From the NCBI RefSeq assembly GCF_025989125.1, contig NZ_JAPDNR010000001.1, forward strand, positions 6,436,087 through 6,500,086: a stretch of DNA of 64,000 nt, given 5' to 3'. Below are positions 53,459 through 62,969 of the stretch, piece by piece. The first letter of the stretch is position 1. Each line of letters begins with the position of its first letter. Position numbers and translations under genes: made by a program. Origin of the DNA: Chitinophaga nivalis. Its GTDB lineage: Bacteria > Bacteroidota > Bacteroidia > Chitinophagales > Chitinophagaceae. The notes below the pieces were generated by a model. That model saw nothing but the letters and a program-made list of their open reading frames with translations, was not told where the DNA came from and did not search any database.

Positions 53459-56400
53459 TTATTGCAGGGCAGGATCACCGGTGTCTTTACGCAACATCCG
53501 CTGATATACCCAATAAAATACGATCGGAAAAATAAACAGGTTAAACAGGGTATCTGTAATCAACCCGCCTATCACCACCCGGGCCAGCGGCCGGGCTGTT
53601 TCCGAACCTATGCCCATACTGGTGGCCGCCGGCAACAAGCCGATAGCAGCCATCATCGCAGTCATAATCACCGGGCGTATGCGCGACTCCACCCCATCCC
53701 GGATGGCAGCTGCCAGGCTGAAATCAGGCTGCCTGTGCATCTGCTGGATATTGGTCTTGAACTTCGACAGCAGGATCACCCCATTCTGTACACAGATGCC
53801 AAACAAGGCAATAAAACCAATACCGGCAGAAATACTGAAATTGATATTGGTAAGCCACAGGGCAAAGATGCCGCCAATAATGGCAAACGGTACATTGTTC
53901 AATACCAGCAACGCATCTTTTATTTTACCAAACAAAATAAAGAGGATAAGGAAAATCAGGAGTAAACTGATAGGCACTACCTGCATCAATCTTTTGGTAG
54001 CCCGTTCCTGATTCTCGAAATCGCCCGCCCACTCCAGATTGTAGCCTTTAGGAATTTTCACCTCCGCATTTACTTTTTCCTGCGCTTCTGCAATCGTACT
54101 ACCCAGATCGCGGCCCCGCACGGAAAATTTAATGGCGCCGTAACGCTGGTGTTTATCCCGGTAAATCATACTGGGTCCTATGATATGATCAATTTTCGCT
54201 ATCTCTTTCAACGGAATCTTATTGCCACGGATCGTAGGAATCGTGAGATTGCCGATAGACACCTCATTTTCCCGGAAGCTGGCAGGATAACGGATACGGA
54301 GATCAAAGTTTTTCTCTCCTTCATAAATACGGGTCGCCGCCTTCCCACCAATCGCCATTTCTATCACAGAGTTGGCATCTTCGGTGGTCACGCCGTACAA
54401 GGCCATCTTTTGCTGATCGAGGTTAATGCGCAATTCCGGCTGGCCGATATTCCGGAGAATGCCCAGATCTTCTATCCCTTTTACCTGTTTCAGGATCTTC
54501 TCTATCTTTTCTTCCCTTTCTTCTATCACCTTAAAATCATCTCCGAATAATTTCACTACAATAGATCCTTTCACACCGGATACGGCTTCTTCCACATTGT
54601 CCATGATCGGCTGGGAAAAATTCAGGGCAATCCCCGGAATACCGTCCAGCTGTGCATCCATGCGCCGGATCAGGGCCTCCTTGCTGATACCGCTTTTCCA
54701 TTCTTTCTGCGGATAGATGTCTACATGAAATTCAATATTATAAAAACCGGTAGCATCGGTACCATCATTGGGGCGGCCTGTTTGCGACATCACCTGTTTT
54801 ACTTCCGGGAAGCGCAGCAGCTTTTTCCGCATATCGTTGGCTACTTTCACAGACTCGTCCAGAGAAGTGCTGAGGGGGCCCGTGGCGCGGATGTAAATAG
54901 CGCCTTCATTGAGTTGCGGCAAAAATTCTGTTCCCAGGAAACGGAAACAATATAACCCGAATACCAGTACGATCAGGGAAATACCAAATGCGATGCGGCG
55001 GTGCCGGAAACAATAGTTGAAAATACGGGTAGTCGTTCGGGTGATGAAATCCAGGAAAATATTCTTCTTTTCCCGTACATTTTTTTTCAGCAATACACTG
55101 GCCAGTGCCGGCACCAGGGTAAAGGTAAGAATGAGCGCGCCCAGTAAGGCAAAGCCCAGCGTCCAGGCCAGGGGTGAGAACATCTTCCCTTCTACTTTTT
55201 CAAAGGTAAAAATGGGGAGTAATCCTGTGATGATAATCAGTTTGGCAAAAAAGATACCCTTCCCGTTTTCCATACAGGCCTTGCGGATCATCCCCATTTT
55301 ACTGAGCTTATTGAATCGCTCCATACCGGTTTCATGCGCCTTGCGGTCTAATACCACAAAGATGCCTTCCATCATCACCACGGCCCCATCAATGATAATC
55401 CCGAAGTCGATAGCCCCCATGGACAAGAGATTCGCACTCATGCCTTTCAGCTTCAGGCAAATAAAGGCAAACAGCAACGCCAGCGGAATCACAATGGAAA
55501 CGATAATGGTAGTACGCCAATCGGCCATAAAGAGGAATACAATCACCGTCACAAAAATGATCCCTTCAATCATATTGTGCAACACCGTATGTGTAGAGAA
55601 ATCGATCAGGTCTTCCCGGTTGTAGAAAGGTTTTATTTTCACGTCATCCGGTAAAATACGTGTATTCAGCTCCGTTATCTTTTCTTTGAGTGCCTGAATA
55701 ACAGTCGCCGGATTTTCGCCCTTCCGCATCACCACAATGCCTTCCACCACATCATGATCGCGGTCGCGGCCCACCTGGCCCAGCCGGGGCAGTGCGGAGA
55801 TGCTTACATCTGCCACATCCTTTACCAATATGGGGCTGCCATTGATATGATCTACAATAATGTTTTTGATTTCCTCTACATTATTCAGGATACCAATTCC
55901 CCGCACCACATAGGCCTGCGCATTTTTTACAATAACATCGCCCCCTACATTGATATTGCTTTTAGACAATGCCTGAAACATCTCCTGCGCAGTAATATCA
56001 TACTGCACGGCTTTATCGGGATTAATGGTTACTTCATAGATTTTCACTTCTCCCCCGAAACTTACAATATCCGCTACGCCCGGCACCGCCAGCAGGTTAC
56101 GCTCTATCACCCAGTCCTGCAGCGTTTTCAGTTCCTGCAACGATAATTTGTTGCTTTCCAGGGTATAGCGGTAAATCTCTCCCGTAGGACCATAAGGCGG
56201 TTGAATTTCAGGGTCTACCCCATCCGGCAGGCTGGCCGAAGAAATATTGTTGTTGATCTGCTGCCGGGCAAAAGTATCATCCACATCATCATCGAAGATG
56301 ACTTTGATAACCGATAAACCAAATAAGGAAGAAGAGCGGATATGTGTTTTTTTCTGCGCCCGGTTCATGGCTATTTCAATGGGCCGCGTTACAAATTTCT

Positions 56401-56593
56401 CCACCTCTTCCGCACTGCGGCCCTGCCATTGGGTGATGATGGTCACCGAAGTATTGGTAACATCCGGAAAGGCATCTACCCCGATCTGTTTGAAGCTGAT
56501 ATATCCCGCAATAGCCATTACACCTGCTGCCAGGAAAATGAAGTATTTATTGCTTAAAGAAAAAGCCAGTATTTTTTTAATGAATCTGTTCAT
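53459..56593 (-). CDS. czcA: Heavy-metal efflux RND transporter, CzcA/CusA family
   Basis: The 1044-residue inner-membrane pump has 12 helices and two large periplasmic loops. It opens with FKQIGVDAFPDVTNTSVTI and ends with a YQRML-type tail. The fourth helix carries DFGIIIDGAVVMMEG, whose Asp and Glu residues form the proton relay in metal-exporting RND proteins and favour divalent cations such as Zn, Co or Ni. The loop GIEDLGILRNIGQPELRI is also conserved. It is the last gene of the operon, 16 bases after czcB. Confidence 0.95.
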   Translation of the reverse strand: MNRFIKKILAFSLSNKYFIFLAAGVMAIAGYISFKQIGVDAFPDVTNTSVTIITQWQGRSAEEVEKFVTRPIEIAMNRAQKKTHIRSSSLFGLSVIKVIFDDDVDDTFARQQINNNISSASLPDGVDPEIQPPYGPTGEIYRYTLESNKLSLQELKTLQDWVIERNLLAVPGVADIVSFGGEVKIYEVTINPDKAVQYDITAQEMFQALSKSNINVGGDVIVKNAQAYVVRGIGILNNVEEIKNIIVDHINGSPILVKDVADVSISALPRLGQVGRDRDHDVVEGIVVMRKGENPATVIQALKEKITELNTRILPDDVKIKPFYNREDLIDFSTHTVLHNMIEGIIFVTVIVFLFMADWRTTIIVSIVIPLALLFAFICLKLKGMSANLLSMGAIDFGIIIDGAVVMMEGIFVVLDRKAHETGMERFNKLSKMGMIRKACMENGKGIFFAKLIIITGLLPIFTFEKVEGKMFSPLAWTLGFALLGALILTFTLVPALASVLLKKNVREKKNIFLDFITRTTTRIFNYCFRHRRIAFGISLIVLVFGLYCFRFLGTEFLPQLNEGAIYIRATGPLSTSLDESVKVANDMRKKLLRFPEVKQVMSQTGRPNDGTDATGFYNIEFHVDIYPQKEWKSGISKEALIRRMDAQLDGIPGIALNFSQPIMDNVEEAVSGVKGSIVVKLFGDDFKVIEEREEKIEKILKQVKGIEDLGILRNIGQPELRINLDQQKMALYGVTTEDANSVIEMAIGGKAATRIYEGEKNFDLRIRYPASFRENEVSIGNLTIPTIRGNKIPLKEIAKIDHIIGPSMIYRDKHQRYGAIKFSVRGRDLGSTIAEAQEKVNAEVKIPKGYNLEWAGDFENQERATKRLMQVVPISLLLIFLILFILFGKIKDALLVLNNVPFAIIGGIFALWLTNINFSISAGIGFIALFGICVQNGVILLSKFKTNIQQMHRQPDFSLAAAIRDGVESRIRPVIMTAMMAAIGLLPAATSMGIGSETARPLARVVIGGLITDTLFNLFIFPIVFYWVYQRMLRKDTGDPALQ

Positions 56594-56609
56594 GGTTGTG
56601 GCCTTTGGG

Positions 56610-57716
56610 TTACTGCTGATCTTTCAGCGTTTCATAAATAAATACCTGCCGGGAAGCGATCACCTGGTCGCCTTCTTTCAGACCGGAAGATATAAAGGCC
56701 CGTCCTTCCACGGTTTTATCGATGCGGACTTCCCGGATAGCCACCCCTGTTTTTGAGGTATTGCGTACCAGTACATAATATTTATCATGGTCGAAGATGA
56801 TACCCCTGTCGGGAATACTGACCAGGTTACTGTCGGTATGCCGGTGGGCTTTCACCCGTACAAACATTTCGGGTTTCAGCAGAAAGCCTGGATTCTGTAC
56901 CACTACCCGGGCTTTCATCACTTTATTTTCCGGGTCCAGTACATTGTAGATCTTATCTATTTTTCCGGAGAAGACTTTATCGGGATAGGATAACGTAGTC
57001 ATCCTGACCTGGTCTCCTTCGCGGATGCTGGCTATATCCGATTCAAATACGTTGATCATGGCCCATACATCATTCAGGTCTGCCACCACAAAAATGGGAT
57101 CTGAATTATCCGGGCGCCACTGCATGCTCTCCGCTGCTTTTTTGCTGATAATAAATCCCGGTACCGGCGCTTTCACCAGGTAGTTGCTCATATGTGCGCC
57201 CCCATTGATTTCCAGCACGGCCTGCGATTTATTATGTGCGGCCACGGCTTTATCGTAGTTGCTTTTTGCCTCTTCATATTCCCGTTGTGAACTCAGGCCA
57301 CTCTGGTAAAAGGACGCTGCCACATCCATATTGCGTTTAGCAGTCTGCATATCGTTGACGCTTATACGCTGATCGGCCGTATAGCCTGCCATTTCTGGGC
57401 TTTTCAGCACCGCCAGTACCTGTCCTTTTTGCACGAAATCGCCGGAATGCACCTTTACATCGGTGACAATACCACTCACCATCGGAAAAATACGGGCTGT
57501 TTTATCTTCGTTTTCCGTGATTTTACCGGTGAGCGATACTTCATTATCTATAGGTCTCGCGGTGGCGGTATCCACCACCAGCGTACGCAGCAGGGAATCG
57601 GACAGCGCCCAGTTATGTGGCTGTTCCGGCGTTACTGCGCTGCCACAGCCCGTGAGGATACTCACCATGGATATAATAACAGTTGCAGGTATATAATACT
57701 TTATAAGATGTTGCAT
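56610..57716 (-). CDS. czcB: RND efflux periplasmic adaptor (CzcB/CusB type), lipoprotein
   Basis: The 368 residues have a lipoprotein signal (SMVSILTGC, lipid on C24). The lipoyl halves (GIVTDVKVHSGDFVQKGQVLAVLKSPE near 88-114 and LVKAPVPGFIISKKAAES near 177-194) flank a helical hairpin near 118-175. A barrel domain and the C-terminal membrane-proximal domain follow. It connects the CzcA pump to the outer-membrane CzcC channel. No His-rich metal-binding extension is seen. The gene begins 17 bases after czcC. Confidence 0.94.
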   Translation of the reverse strand: MQHLIKYYIPATVIISMVSILTGCGSAVTPEQPHNWALSDSLLRTLVVDTATARPIDNEVSLTGKITENEDKTARIFPMVSGIVTDVKVHSGDFVQKGQVLAVLKSPEMAGYTADQRISVNDMQTAKRNMDVAASFYQSGLSSQREYEEAKSNYDKAVAAHNKSQAVLEINGGAHMSNYLVKAPVPGFIISKKAAESMQWRPDNSDPIFVVADLNDVWAMINVFESDIASIREGDQVRMTTLSYPDKVFSGKIDKIYNVLDPENKVMKARVVVQNPGFLLKPEMFVRVKAHRHTDSNLVSIPDRGIIFDHDKYYVLVRNTSKTGVAIREVRIDKTVEGRAFISSGLKEGDQVIASRQVFIYETLKDQQ

Positions 57717-57733
57717 GAGCAGGAATAATTTTA

Positions 57734-59017
57734 TCAGGGATGAAAAATGAGCGCACCGGTGCTGTAGTTGAGTGATTCCAGCGCGTGTAAACGGTTGTAC
57801 CGGAGTTCATTCATTTTAAGTACGTTATTGCGGTAAGCATCGTACAGATCAATAAATTCCAGTAGTCCGATATTGTGCAGGCGATAGTTCTTTTCTACCT
57901 CGCCCATGATTTTGCTGTAGTCGTTTTCAAAGGACGGATCAAATTCCTGCAGCAACTTTTCTGTTTTCGTGGCCTGCTGCAAGCTGTTCATGACCTCCTG
58001 CGCCAGCGCATCTTCTGTACCGGTTAATTGTAATTTGCTCCCTTCCAGCGTGGCTCGTGCCGTTTTGATATTACCCTGATTACGATTGAAAACAGGCAAC
58101 GGCATAGAGATATTCAGACCATTATAGTTACGTTCAAAGTTGCCTTGCTTATCAAAGGAAAAACCTACTTGCAGATCCGGTACCGCCATCGCCTGTTGCA
58201 GTTTTAGGTTCAGCTGATTGTAGTGTACATTTTCCAGGGCTATTTTTAAATCATACCGGTTGGCCCGGGCCGTATCCAGCAGCGTCTGAAAGGTATATTG
58301 TGATAGCGCCGGCCGGCCGGTGGCGGTATCCGGTAAACGGGGCAGCAGGATGGTAGTAGGTGGTACCCGTATCAGCAGGGCCAGTTCCGACATAGCCTCC
58401 TGCACTTCCTGCTGTAGCGCCAGTTCGTCGTGCTGCAGGTCATACAACAGGGATTTGATACGCAGTATTTCTTTCGGGGCAATGTTACCCATTGCCTGCT
58501 GTTTGGTAAATGCCTGCACAATCTGTTGCAGAAAAGCGATCTGGCTGCCAAAGGTTTTTAATGACTGTTGTTTGTAATACAGTTCATAGAAATTATCGTA
58601 CAGGGAAAACCGCAGGGTGCGCAGCAGGTCGTAATACTGGTATTCGCTCATCTTCACACCGCTGCCGGCCAGCTTCATCGCCTTGTTGCGTTTACCCGCC
58701 AGTTTAAACAGCTGGGTGGCCTGGAGGGCATTCTGTCCATCGTAGGAAAAGTCGAACCACTTCCGGTTGGAGTGGTTGTACAATACATTTTCGAAGGTGA
58801 CCTGGGGGTTTTCGTACAGCCGTGCGGTAATGACAGCAGCTTTGGCGGAGTCAATGTTAAACCGTTGGGAAAGTAAGGGAATGTTTTGCTGCAGGAGCCT
58901 TTGTTCTGCTTCGGGTAAGGTAATCCGTAAGGAGTCCGTTATCTGTGCGTTTGCCGTTATGCAGCATAAAACGGCAAACAATACAGGAAAGGCGTGTAAA
59001 GCTAGTCTGATCGTCAT
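57734..59017 (-). CDS. czcC: TolC-family outer-membrane channel (CzcC type)
   Basis: The 427 residues begin with a signal peptide (PVLFAVLCCITANAQ). Two long helical repeats of the TolC fold follow (for example LPEAEQRLLQQNIPLLSQRF near 35-55 and ALENVHYNQLNLKLQQAMAVPDLQVGFSFDKQG near 258-290). The segment NVLKMNELRYNRLHALESLNYSTGAL near the end is typical of CzcC-like proteins. It forms the outer-membrane exit of the pump and starts the structural part of the operon. Confidence 0.93.
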   Translation of the reverse strand: MTIRLALHAFPVLFAVLCCITANAQITDSLRITLPEAEQRLLQQNIPLLSQRFNIDSAKAAVITARLYENPQVTFENVLYNHSNRKWFDFSYDGQNALQATQLFKLAGKRNKAMKLAGSGVKMSEYQYYDLLRTLRFSLYDNFYELYYKQQSLKTFGSQIAFLQQIVQAFTKQQAMGNIAPKEILRIKSLLYDLQHDELALQQEVQEAMSELALLIRVPPTTILLPRLPDTATGRPALSQYTFQTLLDTARANRYDLKIALENVHYNQLNLKLQQAMAVPDLQVGFSFDKQGNFERNYNGLNISMPLPVFNRNQGNIKTARATLEGSKLQLTGTEDALAQEVMNSLQQATKTEKLLQEFDPSFENDYSKIMGEVEKNYRLHNIGLLEFIDLYDAYRNNVLKMNELRYNRLHALESLNYSTGALIFHP

Positions 59018-59088
59018 AGCACTTTGTTTTCGGTTGCAAAGATGGCGACAGGCTATTAGCTACTAATTAGAATGAAGTTAAAACAAAA

Positions 59089-60459
59089 TTAGATTTTATG
59101 TTCAGCTGCAAAAAAAATGTTAAAGGTGGTTCCCACTCCCAATACACTGCTGGCAGTAACCGAAGCATGGTGCAGCTGCAGTATTTTTTGGGTCATCGAC
59201 AGGCCGATGCCATATCCCTGAAAAGCATGCGCGTTACCGGCACGGTAAAGCGGTAAGAATATTTTATCCAGGTCGGCTGCCGCAATACCAATACCATGGT
59301 CTGTTACAGCGAGTACCATCCCGGTGGGTTGCCAGGTAAGACAACAACTAACGGGTTGGTTATACGAAAACTTAAACGCATTTCTCACGATATTCTGCAG
59401 CGCCAGCATCAGTAAGGAACGGTTTCCTCTTATCTGTAATTGTGCGGCGTCTTCCGGCATATCCTGCAGCTGTACCTGTACCTGCAGCGGAGGTTCTTTC
59501 TGCTGCCAGTGTTCCTGGATTTCCCATAGCATTTCGTCCAGCCGGATATTTTCGGTATTCGCGTCCGTGAGAATAACGTCTACCCGTGTCAGCTGCAACA
59601 GGCCATCCGTGATGATTTTCAGTTTCTCCGACTCGTCGAGTACCGTCTGCAAAGTAGTGATGTAATCTTCTTTTGAACGGTCGTTTTGCAGCGTGACTTC
59701 TATTTCGCCGATAATGGTGGTCAGGGGCGTACGCAGTTCATGCGAGGCATTGGATACAAAAGATTTTTGCATATCGAAAGCCTGTTCCATGTGTTGCAGC
59801 AGCGCATTGAAATTGGTGGCCAGTTCACTGATTTCATCCTGATTACGGCCTTCCTGCACACGCAGATGCAGGTTATTGAAACGGATATCCTTTACTTCCC
59901 GGTTAATCCGCTGTATCGGCTGCAAGGCCCGGACCGCATACCACTGTCCCATCAGGAATGTGACCAGCAATGCCAGGCAGAACATGGTAATCAGTATCCA
60001 CATCAGGTATTGCAACTGCTGTACCCCGGCTTTATTACGCGCGGTTACAATCACCACAAAATCGCCCTGGTTATCTTTATAATACATACCCAGACCCGCC
60101 TTATCTCCAAAGGTAAACCGGTGAAACTCTTCCCGGCGGATGGTTTCCAGCAGGGCGGGCGGCCAGTTGTATTTAATTTTCTCCAGAAAAACAGGCTGGT
60201 TATCCTGGTTATAGATATTACTGGATTCTCCCGGAATCCGTTCGCGGTAGCTCTTTTCTATTTCCAGGAACTTCTTTTTAGTCACCTCGTCTTTTTCGAG
60301 ATACATCTGTGCGGTCACCAGGGCACGCATCTGCAGCAGTTTATAAAAACTGTTTTTTATATACTGGGCAGATAACAGGTATATCAGTACGAAAACAATC
60401 GTCAGTAAGATACCTGATATCAGGGTAAACTGCAGTGATAAACGATGCCTGATTTTCAT
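59089..60459 (-). CDS. Sensor histidine kinase of the metal-efflux operon
   Basis: The ATG at 60459 (MKIRHRLSLQFTLISG) gives 456 residues. A first membrane helix lies near 11-31, a periplasmic sensor of about 120 residues follows, and a second helix lies near 152-171. A HAMP linker comes next, then the phosphorylated His240 in FVSNASHELRTP. The ATPase part includes NIVRNAFKFSY, DHGIGI and GYGIGLSM. Periplasmic sensing of metal ions is expected from the CusS-like layout. It lies between the response regulator and czcC. Confidence 0.94.
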   Translation of the reverse strand: MKIRHRLSLQFTLISGILLTIVFVLIYLLSAQYIKNSFYKLLQMRALVTAQMYLEKDEVTKKKFLEIEKSYRERIPGESSNIYNQDNQPVFLEKIKYNWPPALLETIRREEFHRFTFGDKAGLGMYYKDNQGDFVVIVTARNKAGVQQLQYLMWILITMFCLALLVTFLMGQWYAVRALQPIQRINREVKDIRFNNLHLRVQEGRNQDEISELATNFNALLQHMEQAFDMQKSFVSNASHELRTPLTTIIGEIEVTLQNDRSKEDYITTLQTVLDESEKLKIITDGLLQLTRVDVILTDANTENIRLDEMLWEIQEHWQQKEPPLQVQVQLQDMPEDAAQLQIRGNRSLLMLALQNIVRNAFKFSYNQPVSCCLTWQPTGMVLAVTDHGIGIAAADLDKIFLPLYRAGNAHAFQGYGIGLSMTQKILQLHHASVTASSVLGVGTTFNIFFAAEHKI

Positions 60460-60534
60460 GATGACGTGCTGTTTGCCAGCTGCTGTGGCAAACAATTTTA
60501 TAGGATGTTTGGTTTAGAGGTGCAATAGCGGCTA

Positions 60535-61218
60535 TCAGGATTTCAGTTTCATTACATAGCCCATGCCGACTACGGTATGTAACAGTTTTTCTCCATTAAA
60601 CCCTTTTTCAATTTTATTACGGAGATAATTCACGTATACATCGATGGTATTGGTGCCCGTATCAAATTCCAGGCCCCATACCGCTTCTGCGATGAGGGCA
60701 CGGGATAATACCTTGCCGGTATTTTTCAGGAACAGCTCCAGCAGGGCATATTCTTTAGCTGTGAGAATGATTTCCTGTTCTTCGCGGCGGGCCGTTTTGG
60801 TATTGGTATCCAGCTGCAGGTCTGCAAAAGTAAGGACCGCTTTTTCCGGACGGAAGTTGTTCTTCCGCCGGGATAATGCATTTACCCGCGCTACCAGCTC
60901 GGAGAAATGAAATGGTTTGGCGAGGTAATCATCTGCCCCGGCATTTAATCCGTCTACGATATCATGGGTGGCATTCAGGGCCGTCAGCATTAGCAGCGGC
61001 GTCTGTACCTCATGGGCGCGCAGATTTTTACAGATAGTGATGCCATTCAAACCAGGTAGCATAATATCCAATATGATCAGATCATAATCCTGTTCCAGTC
61101 CCATCTGCTGACCGGTCACCCCGTCGGTGGCGGTTTCCACCTGATGATGATGTTCCTCCAGGCCTCTTTTTATAAAGGCCACCACTTTGGATTCGTCTTC
61201 AATAACCAATATTTTCAT
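60535..61218 (-). CDS. OmpR/PhoB-family response regulator (CusR-like)
   Basis: The 227 residues comprise a receiver (phospho-acceptor Asp51 in IILDIMLPG, acidic pair E7/D8, Thr79 and Lys101 in YLAKPF) and a winged-helix DNA-binding domain (about 130-225: EIILTAKEYALLELFLKNTGKVLSR, NTIDVYVNYLRNKI, VVGMGYVM). It is the first gene of the operon RR-HK-czcC-czcB-czcA and probably activates its own transcription in response to metals. A TACTTTTG element lies 28 bases upstream. Confidence 0.95.
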   Translation of the reverse strand: MKILVIEDESKVVAFIKRGLEEHHHQVETATDGVTGQQMGLEQDYDLIILDIMLPGLNGITICKNLRAHEVQTPLLMLTALNATHDIVDGLNAGADDYLAKPFHFSELVARVNALSRRKNNFRPEKAVLTFADLQLDTNTKTARREEQEIILTAKEYALLELFLKNTGKVLSRALIAEAVWGLEFDTGTNTIDVYVNYLRNKIEKGFNGEKLLHTVVGMGYVMKLKS

Positions 61219-61246
61219 GTCCCTTGTATTATTGCAATAACCGTTG

Positions 61247-61254
61247 CAAAAGTA
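61247..61254 (-). promoter_or_regulatory. -7 element of the metal-efflux operon
   Basis: TACTTTTG on the minus strand lies 28 bases before the response-regulator ATG. No -33 TTG is apparent, as might be expected for an activator-dependent promoter. Confidence 0.45.
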
Positions 61255-61338
61255 GTATTGTTTCAGCGGGCCGTCATTAAAGCGGCATTAAAATCAGTTA
61301 AAAGCCATTAATCCTGTAAACATTTTATCAATATCAAT

Positions 61339-61346
61339 TAGCTTTG
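61339..61346 (+). promoter_or_regulatory. -7 element upstream of the first GNAT gene
   Basis: TAGCTTTG lies 26 bases before the ATG at 61373. Confidence 0.5.
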
Positions 61347-61372
61347 CTGCAACCTAAACCGTTTGCTATAAT

Positions 61373-61927
61373 ATGGATTTACCTATCTTAAGTACAGGAG
61401 AGTTGATACTGCGCCCCATGGAGGAAAGAGATACTGCCAGCCTGTTCCGGCATTTCTCGGATGAAAATGTAACCCGGTTTATGGACATCGATGTATTTAC
61501 CAATATCAGTGATGCTGTGCAGATGATCAACTATTTTAAAGAAAGACTGGAACGTGGAGAAGGCATGCGCTGGGCGATCACCTTGGCCGGGCAGGACGAA
61601 CTGATAGGTACCTGTGGTTTTCACAACTGCAATAAAACTCACTTCAAGGCAGAAATAGGCTACGACCTGCAGCCGCATTACTGGGGTAATGGTATCATGA
61701 CCGCCGCCGTGAGCGCGATGCTGGACTATGGCTACGAAACGTTACAATATAACCGCATCGAGGCCTTTGTGGATCCCATCAACACGTCTTCTTCCAAACT
61801 GCTGACCAAACTGGGTTTTAGCTATGAAGGAATGCTGCGGGATGCTTTCTTTGAAAAGGGAAAGTTTGTGGATGCCGAATTATACAGCCGTTTACGCCGT
61901 GACCACACAAGAGAAAATATCAACTGA
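61373..61927 (+). CDS. GNAT acetyltransferase, RimJ/RimL type
   Basis: The 184 residues show the RimJ/RimL pattern: LSTGELILRPMEERDTASLFRHF near the start, RWAITLAGQDELIGTCGFHN near 62-81, the acetyl-CoA loop region AEIGYDLQPHYWGNGIMTAAVSAML near 87-112, and EAFVDPINTSSSKLLTKLGFSYEGMLRDAF near 126-155. Members acetylate protein N-termini or small molecules; the substrate is not known. A second GNAT gene follows by 20 bases in the same direction. Confidence 0.9.
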   Translation: MDLPILSTGELILRPMEERDTASLFRHFSDENVTRFMDIDVFTNISDAVQMINYFKERLERGEGMRWAITLAGQDELIGTCGFHNCNKTHFKAEIGYDLQPHYWGNGIMTAAVSAMLDYGYETLQYNRIEAFVDPINTSSSKLLTKLGFSYEGMLRDAFFEKGKFVDAELYSRLRRDHTRENIN

Positions 61928-61947
61928 CCTCACCGATAAACAGGATT

Positions 61948-62442
61948 ATGGATTTACAGTTCAGACATGCCGGCATCGAAGATCTACCCAGGATAGTAGC
62001 CATTTACAACAGCACTATAGCAGGAAGAATGGTGACGGCAGACACGGAGCCGGTAACGGTAGAAAGCCGGTTACCCTGGTTTCACGCACATACCCCGCAT
62101 CACCGGCCTTTATGGATGATAGACAATGCCGGCGAAAATGCGGGCTGGATGAGTTTTCAATCCTTCTATGGCCGGCCGGCTTATAATGCCACGGTGGAAG
62201 TCAGTATTTATCTCGCGGAAAGCGCCCGCGGCAAAGGGTATGGCAAACAAATCCTGGAATATGCCATTGGCGTATGTCCGCAATATGATATCCATACGTT
62301 GCTGGGATTTATCTTTGCACATAACCTGCCCAGTCTGAAACTCTTCGGGCAAATGGGCTTTCAGGAATGGGCACATTTACCGGATATTGCGGTACTGGAT
62401 GGCGTGAACAGCAGCCTGAAAATTCTTGGGCGCCGGGTATAA
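61948..62442 (+). CDS. GNAT acetyltransferase, phosphinothricin-acetyltransferase-like
   Basis: The 164 residues begin DLQFRHAGIEDLPRIVAIYN and continue with the PAT-family pattern AGWMSFQSFYGRPAYNATVEVSIYLAESARGKGYGKQIL near 67-105, which contains the acetyl-CoA-binding ARGKGYG. A C-terminal FGQMGFQEWAHLP follows. Family members acetylate small amines, including herbicide-like compounds, but the natural substrate here is unknown. It is probably cotranscribed with the preceding GNAT and the following EamA gene. Confidence 0.9.
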   Translation: MDLQFRHAGIEDLPRIVAIYNSTIAGRMVTADTEPVTVESRLPWFHAHTPHHRPLWMIDNAGENAGWMSFQSFYGRPAYNATVEVSIYLAESARGKGYGKQILEYAIGVCPQYDIHTLLGFIFAHNLPSLKLFGQMGFQEWAHLPDIAVLDGVNSSLKILGRRV

Positions 62443-62475
62443 AAGTTATCTTTTCCCAACTGCTAAAACAGTTAT

Positions 62476-62892
62476 ATGTGGTGGTTATATGCTTTACTCT
62501 CAGCAGGATTCGCCGCACTGACGGCCATTTTTGCCAAAATCGGGATGGCCGATATTCCTTCCAACCTCGCTACTGCGATCCGGACAGTTATTATACTCAT
62601 CATGGTGTGGACGATTGTATTGGTGAAGGGGGAATATAAAGGGGTGGGGCAGATTTCCCGGCAGGGTTTATTGATGCTGGCGTTATCCGGTGTGGCGACC
62701 GGTTGTTCCTGGCTCTTTTATTTCCGGGCATTACAGGTGGGAAAAGTATCACAGGTGGCACCGGTAGATAAACTCAGTATTGCCTTAACCATTGTGTTAT
62801 CGGCCATCTTCCTGCATGAAGCCATTACCTGGAAAACTGCTATCGGCGCTTTGCTGATTTTGTCGGGTACCCTCGTACTTATACTGAAGTAA
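62476..62892 (+). CDS. Half-size EamA/DMT-family transporter
   Basis: The 138 residues form four or five membrane helices and match a single EamA half: LYALLSAGFAALTAIFAKIGMADIPSNLATAIRTVIILIMVW and VGKVSQVAPVDKLSIALTIVLSAIFLHEAITWKTAIGALLILSG. The length of 138 residues is usual for this group, which acts as dimers. The substrate is unknown. It is the last gene of the GNAT cluster, 33 bases after the second GNAT. Confidence 0.9.
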   Translation: MWWLYALLSAGFAALTAIFAKIGMADIPSNLATAIRTVIILIMVWTIVLVKGEYKGVGQISRQGLLMLALSGVATGCSWLFYFRALQVGKVSQVAPVDKLSIALTIVLSAIFLHEAITWKTAIGALLILSGTLVLILK

Positions 62893-62908
62893 AATATACT
62901 AAATAGAA

Positions 62909-62953
62909 CCGGGAGGAGCAGCTACCTGTATGACAAGTAGTTACTCCTCCCGG
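62909..62953. terminator. Hairpin between convergent genes
   Basis: CCGGGAGGAGCAGCTAC pairs with GTAGTTACTCCTCCCGG (two G-T or mismatched positions) around a loop of about 11 bases. No long T run follows. Confidence 0.6.
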
Positions 62954-62969
62954 CTGATATAATAGATAA

